A DNA stretch of 29,905 nucleotides, from positions 1-29,905 of the forward strand of contig CAKRHL010000008.1 in assembly GCA_934338765.1 (NCBI GenBank). Direction: 5' to 3'. The notes beneath the pieces are model-generated. The model saw only the letters and a program-made list of their open reading frames with translations, was not told the origin of the DNA and did no database searches. The first letter of the stretch is position 1; every line of letters starts with the position of its first letter. The translations under genes and the position numbers were made by a program. Shown here piece by piece: positions 22,071 to 29,905 of the stretch. The stretch is from an uncultured Lachnospiraceae bacterium. GTDB taxonomy: Bacteria; Bacillota; Clostridia; Lachnospirales; Lachnospiraceae.

Positions 22071-23567
22071 ATGGAAACGATCAATGTATTGGCATTTGAC
22101 CTGGGGGCCAGCAGCGGAAGAGGTATGCTGGCACGCTTTGATGGCACAAAGATTACTCTGGAGGAGATTCATCGGTTTCCTCACAACTTTTCTGTACTGA
22201 ATGGCAGAGCATATTGGAATATTATTTCTCTTTATGAGGAAATGAAAGAGGGAATGCGCCTTTGCAAGGAACCTCTTTCCGGTGTGGGTTTTGATACCTG
22301 GGGGGTTGACTGTGGTATGATCGATGCACAGGGCAATCTGCTTGGTATGCCGGGCAGTTACAGGGATGCTGCGCTGGATCAGGACAATATGGAGTCCGTT
22401 CTGGCTGCGTTTGCTCCTTCCGAGCAGGACCACAAAAAAGCAGTGCAAAAAGGCGAGGAGTATGCGTTTGAACAGACAGGGATCGCCAGTCTGGCATACA
22501 ATACATTATATAAGCTGTGCTATCTGCAGAAAGCCATGCCGGAGCAGATGAAAGCAGCAGACAAGATTTTGTTTATGCCCAATCTGATCGAGTATTTGTT
22601 TTCGGGAGTGGTACACAGCGAGTATTCCATTGCGTCGACCTCTCAGCTTCTGGACATGAAGGAAAAGAAATGGGCGTTGGAGCTGTTACAGAAGGCAGGT
22701 ATTGATCCGTCTCTATTGGCACCGTTGGATTATGCAGGAAAAGATCTGGGACCGCTTAAGCCGGAGATTGCCGGAGAAGTAGGCCAGGAGAATCTCCATA
22801 TTCTGTCGGTGTCCGGACACGATACTGCCTGTGCCGTGGCTGCTGTGCCTGCCAGAGAGGAAGAGTTTACATTTTTATCCAGTGGAACATGGTCGCTGAT
22901 GGGTATTTCATCCAAGACCATGCTGCAGGGAGAGCAGGTGATCCATGACAAGATTTCCAATGAAGGAACCTGGGACGGAGGATACCGCCCGACTGTTAAT
23001 ATTATAGGACTCTGGCTCAATCAGGAGCTGCGCCGCAGTTTTCAGAGAGAAGGCAAGGAGTACAGCTTTGCCCGGATGAATGAAATGGCGGCAGCAGAGA
23101 AGCCGTTACAGAGTTTTATCCGTCCGGACGATTTTATGCAGCCGGGGAATTATCCGGAAAAGATACGGGCATATTGTGAAAAGACAGGTCAGCCGGTACC
23201 TCAGACAGACGGGGCGTTGATACGTTGTGTGCTGGAAAGTCTTGCGATGCGATACCGTCAGGTGTATCAGAGCTTAAAGCCATATATCACATGGGAAGAA
23301 AAGCTCTATATTGTAGGAGGAGGCGCTCAGAATCAGGTATTGAACCAGTTTACGGCAAATGCCCTTGGTATACCGGTGATCACGGGAGCCAGTGAGGCAA
23401 CTGCCGTGGGAAATATTATGGAGCAGCTCTATGCATTGGGGGCTTATAAAACAAGAGAAGAGAAGTGTAATATTCTTGCAGCTTCCTTTGAAACGGCGCA
23501 ATATCTGCCTCAGAAAACGGAGGTTTGGGATAAAGCATATGAGCGTTTTGAACATTTATATCAGTAG
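22071..23567 (+). CDS. rhaB: Rhamnulokinase
   Basis: The start is ATG 22071, four bases after GGAGGA; the ATG at 22059 lies on that site. The 498-residue product is a FGGY-type sugar kinase: LAFDLGASSGRGML (phosphate-1), the rhamnulokinase mark GVGFDTWGVDCGMID, SGHDTACAVAAVP with the catalytic Asp, FLSSGTWSLMG (phosphate-2) and YIVGGGAQNQVLNQ (adenosine motif). It phosphorylates L-rhamnulose at C1 in rhamnose breakdown. No isomerase, aldolase or transporter for rhamnose is nearby. It starts 63 bases after the EAL gene with no terminator between, so it may be transcribed with the cyclic-di-GMP genes; a terminator follows it. Confidence 0.93.
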   Translation: METINVLAFDLGASSGRGMLARFDGTKITLEEIHRFPHNFSVLNGRAYWNIISLYEEMKEGMRLCKEPLSGVGFDTWGVDCGMIDAQGNLLGMPGSYRDAALDQDNMESVLAAFAPSEQDHKKAVQKGEEYAFEQTGIASLAYNTLYKLCYLQKAMPEQMKAADKILFMPNLIEYLFSGVVHSEYSIASTSQLLDMKEKKWALELLQKAGIDPSLLAPLDYAGKDLGPLKPEIAGEVGQENLHILSVSGHDTACAVAAVPAREEEFTFLSSGTWSLMGISSKTMLQGEQVIHDKISNEGTWDGGYRPTVNIIGLWLNQELRRSFQREGKEYSFARMNEMAAAEKPLQSFIRPDDFMQPGNYPEKIRAYCEKTGQPVPQTDGALIRCVLESLAMRYRQVYQSLKPYITWEEKLYIVGGGAQNQVLNQFTANALGIPVITGASEATAVGNIMEQLYALGAYKTREEKCNILAASFETAQYLPQKTEVWDKAYERFEHLYQ

Positions 23568-23610
23568 AGCAGAACGTGGCAGCTTTTGAAGTGATATTAT
23601 AAAATGACAG

Positions 23611-23654
23611 AATAGTAAGGGTGACCGGTAGAACCGGGATTCTTACTATTTTTT
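23611..23654 (+). terminator. Intrinsic terminator after rhaB
   Basis: AATAGTAAG (23611-23619) pairs exactly with CTTACTATT (23642-23650), with an inner CCGGT/ACCGG stem, and the run of T continues to 23654. It closes the cyclic-di-GMP/rhaB transcript. Confidence 0.9.
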
Positions 23655-23717
23655 GTGTGTATGGGAAAATGCCCGTGATGCAGTGTGGATCAAGGGAAAA
23701 ACTTTTTGTTTTCGGAT

Positions 23718-23753
23718 TTTACATTTTGACAGATTTTGGGTATAGTATACATA
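23718..23753 (+). promoter_or_regulatory. Promoter region of the M16C peptidase gene
   Basis: TTTACA (23718-23723) and TATAGT (23741-23746) are 17 bases apart. An overlapping consensus TTGACA (23726-23731) pairs less well, with TACATA 16 bases later (23748-23753). Either would give a leader of about 35-45 bases before the ATG at 23795. Confidence 0.65.
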
Positions 23754-23794
23754 GAGAAAGTTTGAAATATTGAGTAAGACATATGGAGGTTTTT

Positions 23795-25960
23795 ATGGCA
23801 TCAAAGATTAAAAGCATACAGGAGATAAAGATACCGGACACATATACACTGGAGCAGTCAGCGGCAATTCCGGAGATTGACAGTTTTGCGCTGGCATTGC
23901 GTCATAAGAAGAGTGGGGCAAGAATTCTCTTTCTGAGCAATGAAGATAACAATAAAGTGTTTTCTATCGGTTTCCGTACTCCGCCCAAGGATGCGACGGG
24001 AGTGCCGCATATTATAGAGCATACGGTGCTGTGCGGTTCCAGAGAGTTTCCGGCCAAGGATCCTTTTGTGGAACTGGTGAAGGGGTCTCTGAACACCTAT
24101 CTCAATGCTACCACCTACCCGGACAAGACATTGTATCCGGTGGCAAGCTGCAATGACAAAGATTTTCAGAATCTGATGCATGTATATCTGGATGCGGTTT
24201 TTTACCCGAATATTTATAAGCATGAAGAGATATTCAAACAGGAGGGCTGGCATTATGAGCTCAACTCGCCGGAGGAGCCTGTAACCTACAACGGTGTTGT
24301 GTTTAATGAGATGAAGGGTGCTTTCTCCTCTGCGGACGGAAAGCTGGAGCGTTTTGTAATGAACGGACTGTTCCCGGACAATACCTATGGCAATGAGTCC
24401 GGTGGAGATCCGGCCAATATTCCGGATCTTACTTATGAGGAGTATCTGGACTTCCATCGTCATTATTATCATCCGGTCAACAGCTATATTTATCTGTACG
24501 GTGATATGGATATTGAGGAGAGACTGGAGTGGATGGATCAGCATTATCTCAAGGATTTTCCGGCAATAGAGCTGGATTCATCGATTCCTCTGCAAAAGCC
24601 GTTTGCCCGGATGAAGGAGTTAGAGACAGAGTATGCTGTTTCGGAGAATGAGGACAGTGATGAAAAGACATATTATGCTTTTGCAGCCGCGATGGATATC
24701 ACTCTCGATGTAAAGGTCTGCAAGGCCTTTGAGATTCTGGCTTATGTTCTGGCTGAGATGCCGGGAGCGCCTCTCAAGCAGGCTCTTTTGGATGCCGGGA
24801 TCGGTACGGACATTGATGTGGATTTCTGCGATATCCTGCGCCAGAGCTATTTTGCGTTGACCACACAGAATGCCAAGGGTGGGGACAGACAGCGTTTTTA
24901 TGATATAATCTGCAGTACTCTGCAGGAGCAGGTGGAGCATGGCCTGGACCAGAAGGCGTTAGAGGCGGCCATCAATGCCATGGAATTTAAGGAGCGTGAA
25001 GCGGATTACGGCATGTTCCCGAAGGGTCTGGTCTATGGGCTGAATACCATGAAAACCTGGCTCTATGATGACAAGATGCCGTATGATTCCCTTTGTTTCC
25101 AGGACACCTATGAATTTTTGAGAACGAAGTTAGGAACCGGCTATTATGAGGAGCTGATCGAGAAATATCTGTTAGATAATCCTCACGCTGTTCTGGTAGA
25201 AATGAAGCCGAAAAAAGGACTGTCCGCCGAGGCAGAGCAGAAGGAAAAGGATCGTCTGGCCGCATATAAAGCATCCCTGTCTGAGGATGGCATACGGCAG
25301 CTGATCGAGGATACCAAAGCACTCAAGGCATATCAGGAGGAGCCGTCACCGAAGGAGGTGCTGGAAAAGATACCGATGCTCTCCAGAGAAGATATTGGCA
25401 AAGAAATTGCACCAATCTTCAATAAAGAGGAGTACTTATGTGATATTCCGGTTATGCATCATGATATCCACACCAATGATATTGTTTATCTTGATCTGTT
25501 GTTTGATGTGGATGATTGCCGGGAATACATGCCACAGATAAGCTTTTTAAAGACACTGCTTGGCTATATGGATACCGCCTCCCACAGCTACAGCAGTCTG
25601 GATACCGAGATCAATTTCCATACCGGCGGTATCGGTGCTGATGTGAATTTCTATCGTCTGTATGGTGAGGAGGATACATGTAAAGTTCGCTTCGAGATGA
25701 GTACCAAGGTGCTTCGCAGCAAGCTTTCTGAGGCGCTGGAGCTTATGGCAGAGATCATGTTCACCACAAGCTTTGACGATGAGAAGCATCTTCGCGAGGT
25801 GGTAGCGGAGGCTCGTTCCCGCAAAAAGATGAGTCTGATGTCTGCCGGTCATCAGGCGGCAATGCTTCGTGCAATGTCTCATTTATCAGAAGTAGACTGG
25901 CTGACAGAACAGTACGGTGGTTATGGTTATTATCAGTATCTGGCCGGCGTGGCAATATGA
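23795..25960 (+). CDS. M16C (PreP-like) zinc metallopeptidase, N-terminal three quarters of a broken gene
   Basis: The start is ATG 23795, five bases after GGAGG. The 721 residues cover the first M16 domains of the insulinase/PreP family: the inverted zinc motif HIIEH (72-76) in GVPHIIEHTVLCGSREFP, E172 in FNEMKGAFSSADG as the third ligand, KGSLNTYLNATTYPDKT, and the long linker. Members degrade short peptides in a closed two-half chamber, usually in the cytosol. The frame stops at TGA 25958-25960 right after GYGYYQYLAG-VAI, well before the family end. The rest of the protein continues in another frame as the next entry. From memory of the family, about 30 residues are missing at the join, so this looks like an out-of-frame deletion. 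The catalytic site is intact but the second half-chamber is incomplete. Confidence 0.9.
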   Translation: MASKIKSIQEIKIPDTYTLEQSAAIPEIDSFALALRHKKSGARILFLSNEDNNKVFSIGFRTPPKDATGVPHIIEHTVLCGSREFPAKDPFVELVKGSLNTYLNATTYPDKTLYPVASCNDKDFQNLMHVYLDAVFYPNIYKHEEIFKQEGWHYELNSPEEPVTYNGVVFNEMKGAFSSADGKLERFVMNGLFPDNTYGNESGGDPANIPDLTYEEYLDFHRHYYHPVNSYIYLYGDMDIEERLEWMDQHYLKDFPAIELDSSIPLQKPFARMKELETEYAVSENEDSDEKTYYAFAAAMDITLDVKVCKAFEILAYVLAEMPGAPLKQALLDAGIGTDIDVDFCDILRQSYFALTTQNAKGGDRQRFYDIICSTLQEQVEHGLDQKALEAAINAMEFKEREADYGMFPKGLVYGLNTMKTWLYDDKMPYDSLCFQDTYEFLRTKLGTGYYEELIEKYLLDNPHAVLVEMKPKKGLSAEAEQKEKDRLAAYKASLSEDGIRQLIEDTKALKAYQEEPSPKEVLEKIPMLSREDIGKEIAPIFNKEEYLCDIPVMHHDIHTNDIVYLDLLFDVDDCREYMPQISFLKTLLGYMDTASHSYSSLDTEINFHTGGIGADVNFYRLYGEEDTCKVRFEMSTKVLRSKLSEALELMAEIMFTTSFDDEKHLREVVAEARSRKKMSLMSAGHQAAMLRAMSHLSEVDWLTEQYGGYGYYQYLAGVAI

Positions 25961-26682
25961 CCATATCATGTACGGCAGATCAGCAGGGACTTCAGGCGTT
26001 GGATCAGGAGCTTCCGGCATTTCTTACAAAGCTGGAGCAGTTTGAAAAGAAAACAGATATTGACCGGCCTGACGATGTAATGATGCCATTTAAGAGAGAA
26101 GCCGGACAGAAAAATGAAGCGATCATGACACCGGCAGAGGTACAGTATGTGGCGCTGGCCGGAAAATGCAATGATATGTCCGGCATCAAAAAAGGAGTGT
26201 TGGACGTAGTACGTCATTTATTAAACTTTGGATATCTGTGGAATGAGGTTCGTGTCAAGGGCGGAGCATATGGTGTTTCCTGCCAGATGATCCGGAATGG
26301 AGAGGGCTTCTTTACCTCGTACCGGGATCCGGGACTGGAAAGTACTCTGGAAGCATACCGCAAAGCGGCGGCTTTTCTGCGATCCTTTGAGACAGAGGAA
26401 AGAGAGCTGTTAAAAACCATCATTGGCACCATCAGTGGTCTGGATACGCCAAAACCACCGGCATCCAGAGGTAAGCGTTCCATGGGGATTTATCTGTCGC
26501 AGATTCCGCCGGAGATCTTACAGCAGGAAAGAGATCAGGTGCTGGCATGCTCCCAGGAGGATATCCGTGCGGCAGCAGCAATGGTAGAGACGATCGCAGA
26601 GCATGGTAATATTTGTGTAATAGGTAACGAAAATCATATCAAAGAACAGAGCCGGCTTTTTGATGAGCTGATGACTTTATAA
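25957..26682 (+). pseudogene. M16C (PreP-like) peptidase, C-terminal part in another frame
   Basis: These 241 codons begin at an ATG overlapping the previous stop (ATGA). MTISCTADQQGLQALDQELP matches the strand that starts the last M16 domain in PreP-like proteins (usually written as NMTISxT). Also seen are EVRVKGGAYGVSCQM, the conserved RxxGGAYG substrate-binding motif, and FTSYRDPGLESTLEAYR. No Shine-Dalgarno sequence lies before the ATG, so separate translation would depend on coupling to the upstream stop. The fragment is otherwise open and well conserved, so the break is recent or a sequencing or assembly error. era follows after 15 bases. Confidence 0.75.
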
Positions 26683-26697
26683 TACAAGGAGAGAAAT

Positions 26698-27615
26698 ATG
26701 GCTAAAAAACAAGAATTCCGATCCGGTTTTGTGACCCTGATCGGACGCCCTAATGTAGGAAAATCAACCCTGATGAATCGTATGATCGGACAGAAGATCG
26801 CGATCACCTCCAACAAGCCCCAGACGACCCGGAACAGGATCCAGACGGTATATACAGATGAGAGGGGACAGATCATCTTTCTTGATACACCGGGGATCCA
26901 CAAGGCGAAGAATAAACTGGGAGAATATATGGTATCTGTGGCAGAGCGCACCCTTCGTGAGGTAGATCTGATCCTCTGGCTGGTAGAGCCTACGACATTT
27001 ATCGGCGCAGGAGAGCGTCATATTGCAGAACAGCTCAAGGGGGTCAAGACGCCTGTATTTCTGGTGATCAATAAGATTGATACCGTAGCGAAGGCGGAGA
27101 TACTTACATTTATAGATGCCTATAAGGATATAGCGGACTTTGCGGAGATCATTCCTGTTTCTGCTTTAAAAGGCGAGAATACAGATGAGCTTCTGGAGTC
27201 AATGTTCCGTTATCTGGAGGCAGGACCTCAGTATTATGATGAAGATACCATTACCGATCAACCGGAACGCCAGATCGTATCTGAGCTGATCCGGGAGAAG
27301 GCATTGCGCAATCTCAGCGACGAGATCCCTCATGGAGTGGCGGTAGCCATTGACCGTATGAAGGAACGTCCGGGCGGAACATTGATCGATATTGATGCAA
27401 CGATCGTCTGTGAGCGCAATTCCCATAAGGGGATCATTATCGGAAAGCAGGGTTCTATGCTCAAAAAAATCGGTACAGATGCCCGCAGGGATATTGAGGC
27501 TTTGTTGGACTGTAAGGTCAATCTGAAATTATGGGTTAAGGTAAAGAAGGATTGGAGAGACAGTGATTTTCTGATCAGGAATTTTGGTTATCGATCCGAG
27601 GGACAGGAGGAATAA
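26698..27615 (+). CDS. era: GTPase Era (16S rRNA/30S assembly)
   Basis: Era binds the 3' end of 16S rRNA and assists 30S maturation. The 305-residue protein has the GTPase motifs G1 GRPNVGKST (17-25), G2 in PQTTRNRI, G3 DTPGIHK, G4 NKID and G5 SALKG. A KH domain occupies the C-terminal third, with the GxxG loop in GIIIGKQGSMLKKIG. Length is normal. AAGGAGAG lies before the ATG. In Firmicutes era often precedes yqzL and recO, and here a secreted-protein gene is inserted between them. The end of era contains the AGGAGG site of that next gene. Confidence 0.97.
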   Translation: MAKKQEFRSGFVTLIGRPNVGKSTLMNRMIGQKIAITSNKPQTTRNRIQTVYTDERGQIIFLDTPGIHKAKNKLGEYMVSVAERTLREVDLILWLVEPTTFIGAGERHIAEQLKGVKTPVFLVINKIDTVAKAEILTFIDAYKDIADFAEIIPVSALKGENTDELLESMFRYLEAGPQYYDEDTITDQPERQIVSELIREKALRNLSDEIPHGVAVAIDRMKERPGGTLIDIDATIVCERNSHKGIIIGKQGSMLKKIGTDARRDIEALLDCKVNLKLWVKVKKDWRDSDFLIRNFGYRSEGQEE

Positions 27616-27619
27616 CGAT

Positions 27620-28315
27620 ATGAAAAAGATAAAAAGCATTTTGATGGTTGGAAGTATTGCAGGCATTCTTTTTGCCGTGACAGCAGTAGTAAATATAACC
27701 AATATACCGCAAAAATCTATGGCTGCAGTTACTGCGACACCGGCAGCCTCTGCATCTGCGACCACAACACCGCGGACGACAGCGTCTGCTTCGTCTTCCG
27801 CTTCACCGAATCCGTCTGCGTCTGCAACAGCATCCGCGGCTCCGAGTGCTTCTCCTACAGAGGAACCGGCTATGTCTGTAATGAATGCACCTATAGAACA
27901 GAAGATAACCAAAAAAGGACTCATTTACGAATATACAGCCACATATGCCCATTTGATCGGCTGTACCAACACTGCAAAACAGAAAAAAAGTATCCATGTA
28001 CCTGCAAAAATATGTGTACAGGATATATATTATGATGTGACAATGATTGATTACGAGGCGTTTCAGGGCTGCAGTAAGCTTAAAAATGTTACGATCGGAC
28101 GATATGTGAAGCAGATACGTTACGGAGCGTTTATGGGTGATTCCAAGCTGAAGAGAGTTACTTTTCAGGGGAAGAAACTTCAAAACGTAGGTGATGATGC
28201 ATTTTACAAAACAGCTTCAAGGATTCGCTTTGTTATGCCAAAAGCAGTTAAGACGAAGTACCGGAATCTTTTGAAGGATGGAAATCCACGCCGGGCCGTT
28301 TATCAGGGCAAATAG
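27620..28315 (+). CDS. Secreted BspA-like leucine-rich repeat protein with Ser/Ala-rich linker
   Basis: The start is ATG 27620, nine bases after CAGGAGG. The 231-residue product begins with a lysine-rich start and a hydrophobic run (ILMVGSIAGILFAVTAVV), a signal peptide or anchor. Residues about 35-90 are nearly all Ser, Ala, Thr and Pro (for example ASASSSASPNPSASATASAA), an extended linker. The folded part follows: YDVTMIDYEAFQGCSKLKNV, YVKQIRYGAFMGDSKLKRV and LQNVGDDAFYKTASRIRFV are three consecutive BspA-type (LRR_5) repeats. Such proteins are surface-exposed, but three repeats is short and there is no sorting signal. It sits four bases after era, between two housekeeping genes, which suggests a local insertion. 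Confidence 0.9.
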   Translation: MKKIKSILMVGSIAGILFAVTAVVNITNIPQKSMAAVTATPAASASATTTPRTTASASSSASPNPSASATASAAPSASPTEEPAMSVMNAPIEQKITKKGLIYEYTATYAHLIGCTNTAKQKKSIHVPAKICVQDIYYDVTMIDYEAFQGCSKLKNVTIGRYVKQIRYGAFMGDSKLKRVTFQGKKLQNVGDDAFYKTASRIRFVMPKAVKTKYRNLLKDGNPRRAVYQGK

Positions 28316-28483
28316 TCCGATACCATAAGCTTCCAGTATATCCATCAGATGAAAAAGCCATTCTAAAAGCAGGCATATATATGACATCATGTGCGTAAGG
28401 GAAAGAGGAGTTTTTTACACTTCTTGCTGAAGCGTTATGGAGTTATAGTATCATGCCATATCACGGGCAAAGGAGAATGGATG

Positions 28484-28690
28484 ATGGAATTACAGGATCG
28501 ATGGAATCAATTTGCAGCCAGTGGCAGGGTGGAGGACTATTTAAGCTATCGTCAGGCAGAATGCAATAAGACATCAGAACATAATCCGAATGAGGATAAA
28601 GCAGAAGAAAAAGCAGGGGCATATTATGGCAGCAGAGCTGATAGAGGTAACCGGGATGGTATTAGCTGCATCTCCGGTGAAAGAATATGA
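28484..28690 (+). CDS. YqzL-like small protein with a C-terminal extension
   Basis: ATG 28484 lies eight bases after AGGAG (28471-28475); an ATG one codon earlier is equally open. The product is 68 residues. Its first 25, MELQDRWNQFAASGRVEDYLSYRQAE, follow the pattern of YqzL (W-x-x-F-x-x-[TS]-G-x-[IV]-x-x-YL), a protein of about 45-50 residues encoded just before recO in many Firmicutes. The remaining 40 residues are polar, and their reading frame runs 65 bases into recO, so the extension may be only what the frame allows before a stop. Function of YqzL is unknown. The assignment rests on a short motif and on position. Confidence 0.6.
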   Translation: MELQDRWNQFAASGRVEDYLSYRQAECNKTSEHNPNEDKAEEKAGAYYGSRADRGNRDGISCISGERI

Positions 28691-29375
28691 CAAAAGAATA
28701 GAGCTGTTGACCAGGGAACGGGGACGGATCTCTGCTTTTGTGACGGGGGCACGAAGGGTAAACAGTAAGGTGTCGGCATGCGCGATCCCTTTTACCTTTG
28801 GTACGTATTATCTATATGAAGGAAGATCATCATATAATGTACAGTCTGCTCATATCCAGAAGTTCTTTTCCGAGATTGCGGATGACTTTGACATTTTGTG
28901 CTACGCTTCGTATTTTGCAGAGCTGGCAAGATACTTCACCAGGGAAAATGTAGAAGCACCGCAGGAGCTGCTCCTGCTTTATGTAGCCTGCAGTGCTATG
29001 ACCAGAGGACAGGTTTCCCTGCCATTGGTGCGTGTTATCTATGAAATGCGGATGATGCAGATACAAGGGGAAGCGTTGGAGCTGTTCCATTGTCTGGGCT
29101 GTGGAAAAGAAGAAGGGAAATTAAAAGTATATTTCTCCAGAGGAGGGTTTTTGTGCCGGGAGTGTGCTGCAAGATCTGTGCGCCCGGAACGGGAGAAGGG
29201 GTATTCACTCAGCGGTGATGCGGTGTATGCTCTTCAGTTCATTTTAACCACCTCCTTAAGCAGGCTTTTCAGCTTTCGGGTTTCCGATACAGTGGAAAAA
29301 GAACTGACAGACTTTATGAAACATTATTTTGAACATTACCTGCATCATACTTTTCGGTCGCTCGCCTTTCTATAA
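28626..29375 (+). CDS. recO: DNA repair protein RecO
   Basis: RecO loads RecA on gapped single-stranded DNA with RecR. The start is ATG 28626, behind AGGGG, giving 249 residues; earlier in-frame starts lack a site. The N-terminal OB-fold reads EVTGMVLAASPVKEYDKRIELLTRERGRISAFVTGARR, a clear RecO opening. The middle is helical, then a zinc finger with CLGCGKEEG and FLCRECAA, two Cys pairs that most Firmicute RecO proteins keep. C-terminal MKHYFEHYLHHTFRSLAFL resembles the family end. The gene overlaps the YqzL-like frame by 65 bases. Confidence 0.95.
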   Translation: MAAELIEVTGMVLAASPVKEYDKRIELLTRERGRISAFVTGARRVNSKVSACAIPFTFGTYYLYEGRSSYNVQSAHIQKFFSEIADDFDILCYASYFAELARYFTRENVEAPQELLLLYVACSAMTRGQVSLPLVRVIYEMRMMQIQGEALELFHCLGCGKEEGKLKVYFSRGGFLCRECAARSVRPEREKGYSLSGDAVYALQFILTTSLSRLFSFRVSDTVEKELTDFMKHYFEHYLHHTFRSLAFL

Positions 29376-29409
29376 GAAAGATATGGAAAAAAATACTTTA
29401 CAGAAAGTG

Positions 29410-29438
29410 TTGTATTTTGAGAATAAATTGAGTATACT
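29410..29438 (+). promoter_or_regulatory. Promoter of the 6S RNA gene
   Basis: TTGTAT (29410-29415) and TATACT (29433-29438) are 17 bases apart, matching sigma-A consensus at 4 and 5 positions. Transcription would begin near 29445, exactly at the start of the predicted RNA. Confidence 0.75.
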
Positions 29439-29444
29439 ATCTAT

Positions 29445-29630
29445 AAAAGAAATCACCTGGGGTGTACGATACTCCTGATATTTTGAACCTACACTTTTGA
29501 ACAGGGATTCCTATATCTATATGCGGATGTCACGCCCCTATTATCGGGGACGGCAGAGGTATATGTGCGGTGACCCACCTAGCACATGCTAGGACTCAAA
29601 ATTCAGGAACCGGCATTTTGGGCTTCTTTG
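29445..29630 (+). ncRNA. ssrS: Probable 6S RNA (RNA polymerase regulator)
   Basis: The segment is about 186 bases, the usual 6S length, with no coding potential. AAAGAA at its start (29446-29451) pairs with TTCTTT at its end (29624-29629). Next, CCTGA-T-ATTTTGA (from about 29475) pairs with TCAAAAT-TCAGG (from about 29596) with one bulge. The 3' side, TAGGACTCAAAATTCAGGAACCGGC, closely follows the 3' region of Bacillus 6S-1 (CTACTCAGGAAACGGC). The middle folds into a long arm ending in CCCC-TATTAT-GGGG, with the open region GAACCTACACTTTTGAAC opposite. 6S RNA binds the housekeeping RNA polymerase by imitating an open promoter. A covariance model search would confirm it. Confidence 0.78.
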
Positions 29631-29635
29631 ATAGC

Positions 29636-29665
29636 AAGAGGATCATTTTTATATGATCCTCTTTT
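29636..29665 (+). terminator. Intrinsic terminator of the 6S RNA gene
   Basis: AAGAGGATCAT (29636-29646) pairs perfectly with ATGATCCTCTT (29653-29663), loop TTTTAT, followed by TTCG. The U-tract is short because part of it is inside the stem. Confidence 0.85.
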
Positions 29666-29752
29666 CGATAAGGAAAAATAAGACAGTTTTATCGGGAACA
29701 ATCCGGCTGGAAAGGGCAATTAAAAAAAACGTCAAAAAATTTCAAAAAACAC

Positions 29753-29781
29753 TTGACGAGGACGGCCTCGGGTGTTATACT
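29753..29781 (+). promoter_or_regulatory. Promoter of the tRNA-Ser gene
   Basis: TTGACG (29753-29758) and TATACT (29776-29781), spacer 17: one mismatch to sigma-A consensus in each box. It lies about 50 bases before the tRNA, typical of stable-RNA promoters. Confidence 0.85.
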
Positions 29782-29830
29782 TGTCAAGCAACGTTTGAGA
29801 GAGACAAGCAAACGTCACAAAAGAATATGT

Positions 29831-29905
29831 GGAGAGGTATCGAAGTGGTCATAACGAGGCGGTCTTGAAAACCGTTTGTCCGCAAGGGCGCGTGGGTTCG
29901 AATCC
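29831..29905 (+). tRNA. tRNA-Ser(UGA), 3' end beyond the window
   Basis: The acceptor strand GGAGAGG begins at 29831, followed by a D-arm (TCGAAGTGGTCATAACGA). The anticodon arm GCGGT-CTTGAAA-ACCG has TGA at 29866-29868. A long variable arm (GTCCGCAAGGGC) is typical of class II tRNA-Ser. The T-arm GTGGGTTCGAATCC reaches the window end. The missing part should be the 3' T-stem and the acceptor strand. It may be the first of a tRNA cluster. Confidence 0.95.

Noticed and set aside
29653..29868. Open frame of 71 codons between the 6S RNA and the tRNA
   Set aside because: It begins in the terminator stem and runs through the tRNA promoter into the tRNA gene, so it is not plausible as a gene.
1..29905. 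CRISPR array, prophage, rRNA or integrase
   Set aside because: No regularly spaced repeats, phage genes, rRNA sequence or recombinase motifs were seen on either strand.

Overview
The window reads as a chromosomal stretch of a low-to-mid GC anaerobic Firmicute, most likely a gut Lachnospiraceae. The evidence is the strong AGGAGG-type ribosome sites, the t6A/RNase Z neighbourhood, a group-B-like [FeFe] hydrogenase, the era/YqzL-like/recO order and a Firmicutes-type 6S RNA. No phage, plasmid, rRNA or CRISPR features were seen. This placement is an inference from gene content, not from a search.

Region by region: 1-4441 (+) is a tRNA t6A modification and RNA-processing block: the tail of tsaE, tsaB, rimI, a small zinc-ribbon protein, RNase Z, a membrane-anchored protein of unknown function and tsaD. 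4597-6042 is a monomeric [FeFe] hydrogenase with its own promoter and terminator. 6142-6401 is a 260-bp imperfect foldback sequence that looks like a MITE. 6430-9203 is a metal-efflux locus: promoter with an ArsR/SmtB-type operator, a stand-alone HMA protein, a P1B-2 (Zn/Cd/Pb) ATPase and an ArsR-family repressor. murI follows, ending in a bidirectional terminator shared with a convergent secreted Ig-like protein. 11019-13242 is an OmpR/PhoR-type two-component system. It meets, stop codon over stop codon, a minus-strand operon (16561 to 13237) of a LytTR regulator, a GHKL sensor kinase and hemL.

The 511-bp gap at 16562-17072 is the richest regulatory region. It holds a likely minus-strand promoter, a pair of 21-bp-phased direct repeats of LytTR type, a chain of hairpins ending in an intrinsic terminator, and then a cyclic-di-GMP operon. 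That operon encodes a GGDEF protein, a membrane protein with degenerate GGDEF and degenerate EAL domains, and a sister protein with an intact EAL domain, followed without a visible terminator by rhamnulokinase. From 23795 an M16C (PreP-like) peptidase gene appears to be broken near its 3' end. era, a small secreted BspA-like protein, a YqzL-like small gene and recO follow. The window ends with a probable 6S RNA and the 5' part of a tRNA-Ser(UGA), both with near-consensus promoters.

The most interesting points are the LytTR/leader RNA/c-di-GMP arrangement, the coupling of hemL to a LytTR two-component system, the foldback element next to the metal operon, the inverted repeat around the arsR promoter and ribosome site, and the out-of-frame gap in the M16C gene.
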